Under the pieces are notes generated by a model. The model worked only from the letters and a program-made list of their open reading frames with translations, did not search any database and had not been told where the DNA came from. Source: Tomocerus qinae (Eukaryota > Arthropoda > Collembola > Entomobryomorpha > Tomoceridae). From it: a DNA stretch of 64,000 nt. This document shows positions 47,224 through 59,628 of this stretch, in pieces (the stretch's first letter is position 1; each line of letters begins with the position of its first letter). The stretch is taken from NCBI GenBank assembly GCA_020055645.1, contig CM034546.1, forward strand, positions 31,930,001 through 31,994,000. The letters are read 5' to 3'. The position numbers and the translations under genes are program-made.

Positions 47224-49420
47224 ATTCGAATTGCAGAGATAGTCTTATTTGTATTGTACATGGAGTTTTAAATAGTCTCATGTGATTACTTTAATTGTAG
47301 GTTATTCATTTGATTAATTCTGCCAGAAAATACCCTTTGAATTGGTACATTCCATATTCAGTATTTACATACCATTAACACTCATGGATTAGTAATTTTT
47401 TACATCTACTGTGATTGTTTGACTGTAGTTAGAATAGTATGATGTCGGAGTGGGATTAATTTGGTGTTGTCTTGTTCTTTGCTACTTAAAATTCCATCGT
47501 ACAATGGAAAGCGGAACACCATCGTCCAATATCCTTATATATAACAAATGTTTCACTTCACACCCATAGTCAGTGTCTCAAATATCAAATCATTTTAGAA
47601 CAACGTTGTTCAAATTATAATTGTTTTATATAATGAACTGTGGAAAAAAATTACCTTTTTACTTGGCTTTATGTTTAAATTATATTACTTGTTGGCTGGC
47701 AAAGCATTGAGATGTTAAGGAATCTTAAGGAAAAACAGAAAGCAAACAATGCAATGTGTCTAATGAGTTGTCTATTGCCCGCCAATCTAATTGTCTTTAC
47801 CATAAACAAAAGAAAAAAATAAATGTTTCTTCTTGAACTTGTTTTTTTAGGTATTCCCATTTTATTTTATTTAACGTTAAAATCGACGTTGAGGAAACGA
47901 GGTTCATAGATTAAATGCTTTTTATTTCGCTAGTCAACATTGTTATCAAATGCTGGGAAATGATTTTACGAGATCTTGAAATGATTTTGGAATGGTTTGC
48001 ACAGCTTTATTTATTTTTGAAATTCGCCATCTTTATTTTATATTTTAATGGCATATATTATAGTATAAATTATTCCCGATAAGAATTTAGAATTGTCACA
48101 TGAAAATTCTATCATAATATAGAGATGATTTAAAAAAATTACACACACTATATTACATGAAATACAATTTGTCTTGTTTCCAAGGAGTGGAAGACTCCTA
48201 TTTGCGACTAACAACTTTTGGGTAGTCTGACTATAATGTTGCCAAAAATGTCTTGTTTCTATTAAGTATATTATATAGTTGTTAAATATTATTCTAGGAG
48301 CAAGAACTGAAAATATTTATGTCAGTTTGGCTGTTCTGCGAATATGCCAATAGTAAGCTACTTCATTGGACGTTTTAAATAATTAATTACTTACCTTGCA
48401 TGTCTAAGATTTTCCTCATTTATAATATTCAACTCATCGTGTCCAAGGATTATCCCCCGATAATATGTATATATTTGTAATATATTATGTTAATATTAGC
48501 AGGTGGTTAATAAATTAGTGTGGTTGTAGTTTATCCATTTTAGGGACACCGAATGCGTGACGGTGACTACGTCGAGCAAGCATAATATGTACATATGAGT
48601 ATAACCTAGTGTGAAAACTTATGTTGGATTTTACTTACGTAAAAAATAATAAATTACCTAGTCAGATAACCGCCTAATTTTCATAAATGTTAAATGGTCT
48701 AATATCATAAGACACCATTTTGGCAATGAGATAATAAATTAAATATCCTTTAATGTTGTAGTTGGCTATGAATTAGTAAATAGGATATAAATATTTTATC
48801 TATGACAGTAACACAGAAATAAGGCACAAAAAATGTTCTGCAAGAAAATATTCGTGCGTTCCTTCCGTTTGTAGTAATCGAAGTCTTACTTAATTTATAG
48901 TTTATACATAATATTCTTTTGGCGACTGACAGCCACGAAACAGAAATTTAGGTTGCTTATATTTAGCGTTATCATAGAAATGAGCATAACTGTTAAACGG
49001 GCTTTGAATAGGCTGATATAAGTAAGACAAGGCAAACAGTAATTCAATTGGGACCTTATTTGGAATGGATATCAGAGTATAATGATGTTTTTAGAGAGCT
49101 CTACGATGTCAAAGTTATAGCTTTAAGCATGCTAAAGACTCGTATTATTAAAATACATTGAAACCAAAACAATTTATTATATTTAACGGGATACTGAACT
49201 AATTTTAAATGCTCCTTAATTATAATTGAAACTTGGCCTTTATTTTCAACTAAAGATGTAATCTACGCTGCCTCGTTCTTGTATATTCGTTGCAATTTAT
49301 ACATTTTTAATCAGTCAGCGTATCTTTAGATACTTTTGGAAATTATAAATGTACTGACTGTACATTACATTTGTCATAAGATAAGATAATCCTCTCCGTT
49401 AATTATTAAATATGATTTTA
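47224..49420. other. Upstream block of intact receptor gene
   Basis: Paralogous to 28657-30076 plus 34822-35870, with no interruption at 48343 where copy 1 carries the 4.75 kb insertion. It must contain the receptor promoter, but no core element stands out. No gene is seen. Confidence 0.7.
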
Positions 49421-50340
49421 ATATTTTTTATGTATATAAGTTTGCAGTTAACTGCTACTCTAGAGAGCAATAATCGTAATTGTGCTGTCATGATTAACAT
49501 TTGGTTGCGCCCTCCCCCCTCCTTGGCTAAATTTCTGGATACGTGCCTGCATCTTGCACATTTTGGGAAGAATGTGTCTTTCCTCTATTGTTTCATTTGC
49601 TGTACTAACATTTGAAGGTTAAAGCAGCAATCTAAACGAAGATGTCTTTAGTGTTTTCACAAAGGTCAATATTAAACGGATAAGATGTCCGACAGATGTC
49701 TCAGTTAAATGAGTAACCAAATGCAACTTTCATGTTGTGATATTTACGTTTACTGAAGTCCACGCTGTAAGCGAATTTCTTAACAAATCTCTCACTTAAA
49801 TGATTTTTCTGTGCCATGAATACCTATAAAGTTAGTTCTCACAGTACCCCTGGTTGAATTCCTTGTCCACAAGTTTCACACTTAAGGGTGGTTAATAGTG
49901 GGGTAACTTGAACATAGAATTTGTGTCTATTATTAGGATTAGAGTGTAGCCCTTATTTATTTACCAAAAGTTTTCAAAATTTCCAAAAAGTGACGGAAGG
50001 TGAACATTCCGGACTTGTGATCTAAAAAATGTTTATCACAACTAGTTGTAGAAAATGCATTTAAATCAAGGTTTTGCATTATTTCCACAACTGGACATAA
50101 AATTTTCGTCAATGGGGTTGAGCAAACATAAATTTACCCAACGTTATGTAGTATGATTAACCTTAAATATCAAAAATTGATTACATTTTACACAATAGTT
50201 GGGAACCCGTATGCTGTAATTTGTATACGGCTATTAGAGTCATTATAACATCAGTGTATTGATAGAAAAGGGTAAGGGCCACCAACTCTGAGATGTAGCA
50301 AAACCCGTACTTGTAAACAGAAGTCATTTTTAATTTCTGT
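49421..50340. other. Intergenic between receptor and zinc-finger cluster
   Basis: A fragment at about 49505-49550 has the CTGGATACGTGCCTG end seen at 33590 and 15340. The rest shows no gene. Confidence 0.5.
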
Positions 50341-50470
50341 CTTGTTTGGTTTTTGAAAATACAAATATCGTGTCGCACTCATATGGTTTTTCGCCAGTGT
50401 ATGTGTGAGTTCTTCAATGGGTTTCTAAATCACGGGACTAAGCAAATCTTTTACTGTGAAAATACTATTC
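50341..50470 (-). pseudogene. Zinc-finger relic
   Basis: The minus strand reads a degenerate RFA-stop-SRDLETH then TYTGEKPYECDT, a C2H2 finger tail plus linker with stops. It is related to the RFAWSRDLERH finger of the gene at 53916-55931. Confidence 0.75.
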
Positions 50471-50613
50471 TCAAACAGAGAAGATAAAATGCTCTGAATA
50501 AAATTAAACATTGACAACAACAATTAACCACGTATTATTTTTTCATTTTCTGGTTCATCCCACCGGTTTTTATGGAAAGGAAATTATATATATTATATAT
50601 GAATATATATATA

Positions 50614-51727
50614 CAGGGTGGCGCAGAATGATGTATACATGAATTTTGACCTTTAATAACTGACGATCGGTTAAGTGTATTGCAATGATATGCACACCAT
50701 GCGAAAGAGCATACGTTTTTTAATCAGATTTCTGAGTTTGAAGACCCTCCGTCTCCAGGCACCGCCATAATCGCTCCAGCACTGACCGACCTGTTTTTTT
50801 TTAAATTTTTCTGATTTATTTCCCATTTCCGTAACGATGCTTTCGCATAGTTGCAATAATGTTGATGGCTTTTCGGAATGAACATTAACCTCGACGATTC
50901 CCCAAAGACTGAAATCACATGATATTAGGTCCGGTGATTTTGGTGGCCATGAAACCGGTGCTCCCCTACCAATCCATCTGTCAGGGAAGTGGGTATCAAA
51001 TCATTTGTGGAAGCCGGAATACGGCGGTGCCCCATCTTTCACAGTGACTAAAATATTGTGAATGTGATTTGGAATTACTTGAATTAAGTCATTTAGCATT
51101 GCTAAACACTGATCCCCATTGAAGGTTCCATCAAAAAACAGGTTAGAGGATTCCGCCTGACCACAATCCTGCCCGACAGCAAATTGTTTCACTCTTTAAC
51201 TGTGATGGAGTAACGAGTTACGAACGGTATTTAGTTAAATGACTTAATTAGCCAGCTATTAATTAATTCCAAATCACAATCGTTTAGTCATTATGCAAGG
51301 CGTGACATCGACACATTTCAGACTTGATGCTAGAGAATGGTTTGATACCCACTTCCCTGACAGATGGATTGGTAGGGGAACACCGGTTTCATGGCCACCA
51401 AAATCACCGGACCTAACACACCATGTGATTTCAGTCTTTGGGGAATCGTCGAGGATAATGTTCATGCCGAAAGGCATCAACATTATTACAACTACGCGAA
51501 AGCATCGTTACGGAAATGGGAAATAAATCAGGAACATTTAAAAAAAACAGGTCGGTCAGTGCTGGAGCGATTACGGCGGTGCCTGGAAACGGAGGGTCTT
51601 CAAACTCAGAAATCTGATTAAAAAACGTATGCTCTTTCGCATGGTGTGCATATCATTTCAATACACTTAACCAATCGTCAGTTATTAAAGGTCAAAGTTC
51701 ATGTATACATCATTCTGCGCCACCCTG
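50614..51727. mobile_element. Tc1/mariner-derived foldback
   Basis: Both ends are CAGGGTGGCGCAGAATGATG (inverted at right) with TA on both sides. About 385 bp at each end are near-identical inverted copies. Each arm holds the C-terminal part of a mariner-type transposase (FPDRWIGRG, WPPKSPDLT). The core (51001-51192, minus) adds FFDGTFNGDQCLAMLNDLIQ and KDGAPP. It is thus one transposase 3' half plus an inverted second copy of its last third. It is not functional, because the N-terminal DNA-binding part is missing. Confidence 0.85.
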
Positions 51728-51734
51728 TATATAT

Positions 51735-52755
<1,021 letters not shown>

Positions 52756-53532
52756 TCACACTCTTAATACTTTCTTTTCTTTAAGATGGGTTTTTACATG
52801 TTCGGTCATAGTGGAGGATTTAGCAAAACTTTTACCGCAAATGCCACATTCAAATGGTTTTTCTCCTGTGTGGGTTCGTCTATGGCATGTCAAACTTGAA
52901 GGATTGGCAAAACATCTTCCACAAAGTTCACATTTCAATGGCTTTTCACCAGTGTGGATTCTTTCATGTATTTTCATTTTAGCCAATTGAGCGTAATCTT
53001 TTCCACAAACTTTGCATTTAAATGGTTTTTCACCAGTATGGATTTTTAAATGCGTAGCCAAACTTGCAGACCATCCAAAGCATTTCCCACAAATGTCACA
53101 TTCAAAAGGTCGTTCTCCAGTGTGCATTATTAAATGACTTTTTAATTTTGAAGACTGCTTAAATCCTTTTCCACATGTTTCACATTTAAATGGGTTTTCA
53201 CCCGTGTGGATTCTTTTATGAACTGTCAATTCACTTCCTGTATTAAAACATTTCTCACAAGTATCACATTTATGTGGTTTTTCTCCTGTATGGGTTCTCA
53301 AGTGATTTTTTAAATGAGTAGATTGAGAAAACCCTTTGCCACAAATATCACACTTAAATAGAACTTCCCCCGTGTGGATTGTTAAATGAATTTTCAAATT
53401 ACTGCTAGCAGCAAAACCTTTCCCACAAGTGTCACATTTATATGGTTTTTCCCCGGTATGTATTCTTGTATGCCTTGTCAAATCACAAGAATTTTTAAAA
53501 CACTTTCCACAAAATTTACATTTATACTTCAT
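52756..53532 (-). CDS. C2H2 zinc-finger protein, 9 fingers
   Basis: 258 aa. The open frame extends further upstream without an ATG, so the start is the ATG at 53532 (MKYKCKFCGKCF). The paralogue at 55931 starts in the same context (ACAATG just before the first finger). Nine consecutive Cys2-His2 fingers follow with TGEKP-type linkers (HTGEKPYKC, HTGEKPHKC, HTGERPFEC), ending HLKEKKVLRV. There is no KRAB, BTB or ZAD domain, so either the protein is fingers only or an upstream exon was missed. Likely a nuclear sequence-specific DNA-binding protein, target unknown. It belongs to a local tandem cluster on the minus strand. Confidence 0.85.
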   Translation of the reverse strand: MKYKCKFCGKCFKNSCDLTRHTRIHTGEKPYKCDTCGKGFAASSNLKIHLTIHTGEVLFKCDICGKGFSQSTHLKNHLRTHTGEKPHKCDTCEKCFNTGSELTVHKRIHTGENPFKCETCGKGFKQSSKLKSHLIMHTGERPFECDICGKCFGWSASLATHLKIHTGEKPFKCKVCGKDYAQLAKMKIHERIHTGEKPLKCELCGRCFANPSSLTCHRRTHTGEKPFECGICGKSFAKSSTMTEHVKTHLKEKKVLRV

Positions 53533-53726
53533 TGTGCGGGTAAGATAGGATGTGATGTTTGAATTTGAAATAATATTTGGTAAACTGAGATAAACTATTT
53601 TCAAAAAGTCACGTTGTGGTTTTCTTTCAACTTTTTTCAATATAGACGAATAAATTATATTCGCAGTCAAAAACAAACATGAATAATACGCGGAGACAGT
53701 TTATAGATAGTTGAACAAAAAGAGTT

Positions 53727-53785
53727 TGGATTCTTTCGCGCTCCTGTCACTGAACACTACGCGACCAATCAAAACGTTTTCGCGG
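53727..53785 (-). promoter_or_regulatory. Conserved CCAAT-box promoter segment, 9-finger gene
   Basis: ATTCTTTCGCGC and, about 25 bp on, CCAATCAAAACGTT (plus strand) match 56238-56285 upstream of the 23-finger gene. Read in the direction of transcription this is an inverted CCAAT box (TGATTGG) followed by GCGCGAAAGAAT, about 200 bp before the start codon. Confidence 0.55.
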
Positions 53786-53915
53786 TGATTCTCTGTTCTC
53801 TCCGTGGTGGAAAACAAAATGTACACATGGCAATGCAAAGCATAAAGATTCATATAGAATCAAAGCCAGAATCGCCAAAAAAATCACTTAATTTTTAAAG
53901 GATTCACCATTGTAG

Positions 53916-55931
53916 TTACATTTTTTTTCCGCTGCAAATTGAAATGCCTTTGTTGATTGTAACAGTCTTTAAATGTTTTTCAAAGTAAGGGGAACTCAAA
54001 TAATGTTTTCCACAAACGCCACATTGAAATGTCTTGTCACCACCGGCAGTGTGTCTTTTTAAATGTCTTTTTAAATCACGGGGGCAAGGAAAACTTTTAG
54101 CGCAAATATCACATTTAAATGGTTTTTCCCCTGTGTGCGTTCTGATATGCCTTTCTAAATCTCGGGACCAAGCAAATCTTTTACCGCAAAGGTTACATTC
54201 CAATGGCTTTACCCCTATATGGATTTTTAAATGTGCATTCAAATTAGAAGTGTTAGCAAAACTTTTCTCACAAATATCGCATTGAAATAGTTTTTCGTCA
54301 GTGTGCAATTTTGTATGTTGTTTCAACATTGTGGGCGTAGCATAACTTTTCCCACAAATGTCACATTGAAATAGTTTTTCGTCAGCGTGGGTATTAGTAG
54401 TATGCGTTTTCAAATATGATGGCTTAGCAAAACTTTTCCCACAAATGTCACATTGAAATAATTTTTCGTCAGTGTGCAATTTTGTATGTTGTTTCAACCT
54501 TGTGGGCGTAGCATAACTTTTTCCACAAATGTCACATTGAAATAGTTTTTCGTCAGCGTGGGTATTAGTAGTATGCGTTTTCAAATATGATGGCTTAGCA
54601 AAACTTTTCCCACAAATGTCACATTGAAATAGTTTTTCGTCAGTGTGCAATTTTGTATGTTGTTTCAACCTTGTGGGCGTAGCATAACTTTTTCCACAAA
54701 TGTCACATTGAAATAGTTTTTCGTCAGCATGGGTATTAGTAGTATGCGTTTTCAAATATGATGGCTTAGCAAAACTTTTCCCACAAATGTCACATTGAAA
54801 TAGTTTTTCGTCAGTGTGCAATTTTGTATGTTGTTTCAACCTTGTGGGCGTAGCATAACTTTTTCCACAAATGTCACATTGAAATAGTTTTTCGTCAGCA
54901 TGGGTATTAGTAGTATGCGTTTTCAAATATGATGGCTTAGCAAAACTTTTCCCACAAATGTCACATTGGAGAGGGTTTTTGCCATTTTCGCAAAAGTGGA
55001 TTGCTAAATGGCTTTTCAATACGTAGGGACATCTAAAAGTTTTCTCACAAATGTCACATTCAAATGGTTTTTCCCCAGTATGGGTTCTTACATGATATTT
55101 TAAAGTCGAAGGCTTTGGAAAAATTTTCCCACAAACGTCACATTTTAATGGGTGTTTGCCATTTTCGCTAAAGTGGGTTTTCAATAAATGGCCTTTAAGT
55201 TGGTAGGCCCAAGTAAAACTTTCCTCACATACGTCGCATTGATGTGGCTTTTCGCCAGTGTGAGTTCGTAAATGTCTTTTTAAATCACGGGACCAAACAA
55301 ATCTTCTATTGCAAAAATTGCATTCAAATACCTTTTCCGCAGTGTGGACTTTTAAATGTTGATTCAATTGAGAAGTGTGAGCCAATCTTTTTCCACAAAT
55401 GTCGCATTGAACTAATTTTTCGTTCGTGTGGGTTTTCGTATGTTTTTCTAAACTGCTGGATGTGGCAAATCTTTTTCCACATTTGTCACATTGAAATAAT
55501 TTTTCGTCAATGTGGTTTTCTGTATGTTGTTCTAAACTTGTGAATGTAGCAAATGCTTTTCCACAAATGTCACATTGAAATAACTTTTTATTGGTGTGGT
55601 TTTTTATATGCTTTCTCAAACTTGATGGATTAGCAAAATGTTTTCTACAAATGTCACATTCTAATTGGTTTTTTCCATTTTCACTATTGTGGATTTTTAA
55701 ATGGGTTTTTAATTCATAGCGCCAAGTATATCCTTTCCCACAAATCTCACATTCAAATGGCCTTTCGCCTGTGTGTGTATTTAAATGATATTTCAAATGA
55801 GAGGATCTTGATAGAATTTTCCCACAAATATCACATTCAAATGACTTTTTGCTTGTATGGATATTTAAATGCGTAGTTAAATTCCAGGGCTTTGTAAAAC
55901 ATTTCCCACAATATTCACATTTACACGGCAT
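53916..55931 (-). CDS. C2H2 zinc-finger protein, about 23 fingers
   Basis: 671 aa starting at ATG 55931 (MPCKCEYCGKCF). Twenty-two complete Cys2-His2 fingers, plus a last one (CGVCGKHYLSSPYFEKHLK) that lacks its second histidine. Linkers are partly TGEKPF, but many are the unusual DEKLFQ or NEKLFQ type. Fingers 12-19 are four near-identical copies of a two-finger unit (KSFAKPSYLKTH, then KSYATPTRLKQH). Three insert-type linkers contain ENGKNPL. Probably a nuclear DNA-binding regulator, with no effector domain visible. The repetitive fingers imply repeated contact with the same subsite. Confidence 0.88.
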   Translation of the reverse strand: MPCKCEYCGKCFTKPWNLTTHLNIHTSKKSFECDICGKILSRSSHLKYHLNTHTGERPFECEICGKGYTWRYELKTHLKIHNSENGKNQLECDICRKHFANPSSLRKHIKNHTNKKLFQCDICGKAFATFTSLEQHTENHIDEKLFQCDKCGKRFATSSSLEKHTKTHTNEKLVQCDICGKRLAHTSQLNQHLKVHTAEKVFECNFCNRRFVWSRDLKRHLRTHTGEKPHQCDVCEESFTWAYQLKGHLLKTHFSENGKHPLKCDVCGKIFPKPSTLKYHVRTHTGEKPFECDICEKTFRCPYVLKSHLAIHFCENGKNPLQCDICGKSFAKPSYLKTHTTNTHADEKLFQCDICGKSYATPTRLKQHTKLHTDEKLFQCDICGKSFAKPSYLKTHTTNTHADEKLFQCDICGKSYATPTRLKQHTKLHTDEKLFQCDICGKSFAKPSYLKTHTTNTHADEKLFQCDICGKSYATPTRLKQHTKLHTDEKLFQCDICGKSFAKPSYLKTHTTNTHADEKLFQCDICGKSYATPTMLKQHTKLHTDEKLFQCDICEKSFANTSNLNAHLKIHIGVKPLECNLCGKRFAWSRDLERHIRTHTGEKPFKCDICAKSFPCPRDLKRHLKRHTAGGDKTFQCGVCGKHYLSSPYFEKHLKTVTINKGISICSGKKM
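54290..54975 (-). repeat. 171 bp x 4 tandem array inside zinc-finger gene
   Basis: GTGTGCAATTTTGTATG recurs at about 54301, 54472, 54643 and 54814, an exact 171 bp spacing (57 codons, two fingers). Copies differ at only a few bases, so the expansion is recent at DNA level and stays in frame. Confidence 0.95.
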
Positions 55932-56234
55932 TGTTGTGCTGGTGTGGGCAGGGCAGATATTAAGTGCTATTTATTTCTAATATTATTCGTAAGTTGGGAA
56001 TGCTGAGATAAACTTTTCTTTCAAAAGCAACATTCTAATCCAGTTTTTCTAATATGGACGATTAAATGATTTTACATATTAAAACGTCGGATGTTCAAAA
56101 CAAGCTTTAAGAAAAAATAAAATTTATTGTATACTATGATTTTGTGGGCTGAATAATAATATTTAGTATAAAACGAACATGAATGCAGATAATATTGTAG
56201 AAGAAGATTCAGTAAGAATTTTATTTACTAGATT

Positions 56235-56290
56235 TCAAATTCTTTCGCGCCTCTATTACTGTACACTGCATGGCCAATCAAAATGTTATT
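56235..56290 (-). promoter_or_regulatory. Conserved CCAAT-box promoter segment, 23-finger gene
   Basis: ATTCTTTCGCGC and CCAATCAAAATGTT match the segment at 53727-53785. It lies about 310 bp before the start at 55931. Conservation between paralogues whose other flanking DNA has diverged argues for promoter function. Confidence 0.55.
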
Positions 56291-58148
56291 CTATTTTACC
56301 CCTCGCCTTCGTCGCCTGTTTCTATACACTCCCCGTGCAGGCGAATATTCACGTACTACGTATCTCTCTGACAATAAACCAAAGCTTTGGTTTTGCTAAG
56401 CTAGACTCATGCACCAAAAACTCAAACTCAAACTCGCTTTTTCCTAAAGAAGTGACCAATAACCTCCATCAGATCTAAATGGGTACGTGTAGACAATAGG
56501 ACTTTTAACCAAAAAATGAACTTTTGGCATTCTTCCTTACATTATGAAATGAAAGATGGATAGAAAAGAATAATCACATCAAACGTCATATTTCTCTGAG
56601 AGTTAAATTTCCAGCTTAAGGTTGGGATAAGTTGTACTCTTTTACATTGAAATGTCTGTACAAAAATCTCGAGTACGGCTGAATTGAAATGAAAGGTTTT
56701 GTTTGATATTTAAAGTACGGATCTAGACCTCGGACCCAAGGCTCTTACATTTTCAAAATATGGCTTGGTGACCGAGAAATTGGCACCGACATTTTCGCGC
56801 CATTAAAAAAAACCGCGCGAAAATGTCGGTACCAATTTCTCGGTCACCAAGCCACATTTTGAAAATGTAAGAGCCTTGGGTCCGAGGTCTAGATCCGTAC
56901 TTTAAATTTCCATTAACACTTTTCACTTCCATTCAACCGTACTCGAGATTATTGTATACAGACATTTCAATGTATTAGCCTCCAACTTATCCCAACCTTA
57001 AAACCCTTTTTAATGACTTTACATTCTGTCTAAAGTAACTTAATATCGTATTAATCGAATTAATTCTCCGGGTTGTTATTGTTTCATTGACCTTTTTTAG
57101 CTCCTGAAAACTATGAAAATCGATTTAGTTAACCAGGGTGGTGAATTATTTCGATATGAAGAATATTTTTTTTACAAACAGCCAATTTTTATTAATTTAT
57201 TTAAAATTGAAAAAGTAACAATGGATAAACTGACCAAAAATTATACAAATAATAATAATAAATATAACTACTATCTGACCTGACCTGATGAAACTTAGAT
57301 TGGAGTGGTCAATTATATCTCATAGGCTATTTATTATTTTGCTCTTGAAAACGATAAAAATAGAAATAGTTAACCAGGGGGAGAACTATTTCAATATGGA
57401 GAATTAATTCGATTATTACGATATATGTATTAGAAGCATAACTAGGGATGGATTGAGCCTAGATTCAAACAACTTATGACGGGATACTTACCCATTTATT
57501 GTCAGTTAGTAATAATTTAAGTGACCAATCTTTTTCTCTTCGGCCACTCTCATTTAAGAATAACAATAAATCGCTTGAACAATTGTAGGGAATAAAAAAC
57601 TGAAAAGGCAGAGTAAGTGAATAAATACTGAAACGCTATTCGGGTAATTGGTATTTTACGAACTTCGAATTTTTAAATATTAAATATTTATTGGAAGACA
57701 CAATTCACAATATTGGTAAAAATAAATTGAGATAATAATGATACCTTCCTTAATAATTTTTTCAATCCCCGAGAAAATAACGCATTATAAATACTATTTA
57801 TACATTTTATCAATTCTCTAAAATTACATAGCTGTTATGAATGAGGTAATATATTAAAGTCATAATCATTTTAGCAATGCAAAGAATTAAAGTTATATAA
57901 AATCAAAATCAGAAAAATCACCAAAAAATCACTTTTTATTTTTAAAGGATTGACCATTGTGGTTCCATTCCAGCTGACCTGCGTACATACGGACTTAAAA
58001 GTGTGAACTTAAAACACTATTAAACTAAACAATGTTTTCCCGCTGTATGTTGAAATGCTTTTGGTGGTTGTATTAGTCTGTTGTCTGTAATTTTTTTGAA
58101 AGTAAACGGATAACTAATCTCAAAAAATGTTTTTCTCAAACGCCACAC
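56291..58148. other. Intergenic within zinc-finger cluster
   Basis: Holds a piggyBac-like MITE at 56620-56997. The remainder (57000-57950) is A+T-rich with no supported gene. 57880-58140 resembles the 3' flank of the 23-finger gene (AATCACTTTTTATTTTTAAA near 57930 and 53885). Confidence 0.55.
56620..56997. mobile_element. piggyBac-like MITE with TTAA ends
   Basis: GGTTGGGATAAGTTG at the left and its inverse at the right are each flanked by TTAA (56616-56619 and 56998-57001). Almost the whole 378 bp folds on itself (arms about 190 bp), with a CGCG core near 56810. There is no transposase. Confidence 0.85.
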
Positions 58149-59628
58149 TCACTCAGAGTCTCCACCGGCAGTGTGTCTTTTTAAATGTCTTTTTAAACTA
58201 CGGGGCCAAAAAAACTTTTATCACAAACATCACATTTGAATGGCTTTTCTCCTGTGTGCGTATTGATATGGCTTTTTAAATATATGGGCAAAGCAAAACT
58301 TTTACCACAAATGTCACATTCAAATGGTTTTTCACCAGTATGGATTCTTAAATGAATTTTTAAAATGGATGGCTTAGCAAATATTTTCTCACAAATGTCA
58401 CATTTTAAGGGGTTATGTTCCTCGCTAAAGTGGGTAATTACTAAATGCTTTTTTAGTTGGTAGGACCAAGCAAAACTTTGTTCACACGTGTCGCACTTAT
58501 ATGGCTTTTCCCCACTGTGAATTCTTAAATGTCTTTGTAAATCCAGAGACCAAGCAAATCTTTTCTTGCAAAATTCACATTCTAATGGCTTCTCCTTACT
58601 GTGGAATTTTAAGTGTAGATTCAATTGAGAATTGTGAGCCATTCTTTTTCCACATATGTCACATTGAAGTAATGGTTTGTCATTGTAGTTTTTCGTATGA
58701 TTTTCACTTGAAGAGGTACACATTGAAATTGCTTTGGCGCATTTATCAGTATTTGCATAATGCTCTTTTAAATGAGTGGACCTTGAAAAACGTTTTCCAC
58801 AAGTGCCACACTCGAATGGCTTGTCCCCAGTGTGAATTCCTAAATGCCTTGCCAAAGTCGAGGACAAAGCGAAAGATTTCCCACAAATGTCACATTCGTA
58901 GGGCTTTTCGCCAGTGTGGGTTCTTACATGCCTTTGTAAATCACCGGTCCAAGCAAAACTTTTATCGCAACTGTCACATTTAAAAGGTTTTTCCCGCTAT
59001 GCATTTTTAAATGCTGATTCAATTGAGAATTGCTACCAAAACTTTTTCCGCAGCTGTCGCATTGAAATAATTTTTCAACAGTGTGAATTTTTGTATGTTC
59101 TTTTACTCTCGAGGACGTAGTAAAATTTTTTCCACAAATTTCGCATTGAAATAGTTTTTCATTAGTGTGTAATTTTCTATGTGTTTTCAAACTTGTGAGT
59201 GTAGTAAATGTTTTGCCACAAATGTCGCATTGAAGTTTCTTTACGTCATTGAGGTTTTGTTTATGATTGTTCAAATTTGATGACGCAGAATTTTTCCCAG
59301 TGTGGATTGTTAAATGATTTTTTAAGTTACAGGATCTTGAAAACCGTTTCCCACAGATGTCACATTCAAATGGCTTATCACCGGTATGGGTTCTTAAATG
59401 ACTTGTCAAATTCGAGGATGTAACAAATGTTTTTCTGCATAAATTACATTCAAATGGTTTTTCGCCTGTATGCCGTCTTAAATGAATTTTCAAAACCGAC
59501 GATTCAGAAAAACATTTCCCACAAATGTCACATTCAAATGATTTCTCACTAGTGTGGGTTCTTAAGTGTGTTTTCAAACCATAGACTTTCGAGTACGATT
59601 TTCCGCATATGTCGCATTCAAATGCCAT
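58149..59628 (-). pseudogene. C2H2 zinc-finger gene, about 16 fingers, two frameshifts
   Basis: The start is ATG 59628 (MAFECDICGKSYSKVYGLKT). Seven fingers read open to HLKMHSGK. A missing G at about 58995 (GGGAAAAACC where GGGGAAAAACC is expected) shifts the frame. Continuing in the next frame gives CDSCDKSFAWTGDLQRH and eight further fingers. A second one-base loss at about 58203 (TTTTTGGCCCCGTAG) shifts before the last finger, whose tail (LKRHLKRHTAGGDSE) ends at 58149. Two spacer finger positions are degenerate (NSASSNLNNH and TDKCAKAIS). Both breaks are in homopolymer-like runs, so assembly error is possible. It is a close relative of the 23-finger gene. Confidence 0.75.

Noticed and set aside
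51001-51192. Independent 63-codon gene
   Set aside because: It is an internal piece of a mariner-type transposase (FFDGTFNGDQCLAMLNDLIQ, KDGAPP).
54034-54285. Plus-strand frames opposite the zinc-finger genes (also 55244-55543 and 58501-58983)
   Set aside because: They are antisense shadows of the regular finger repeat.
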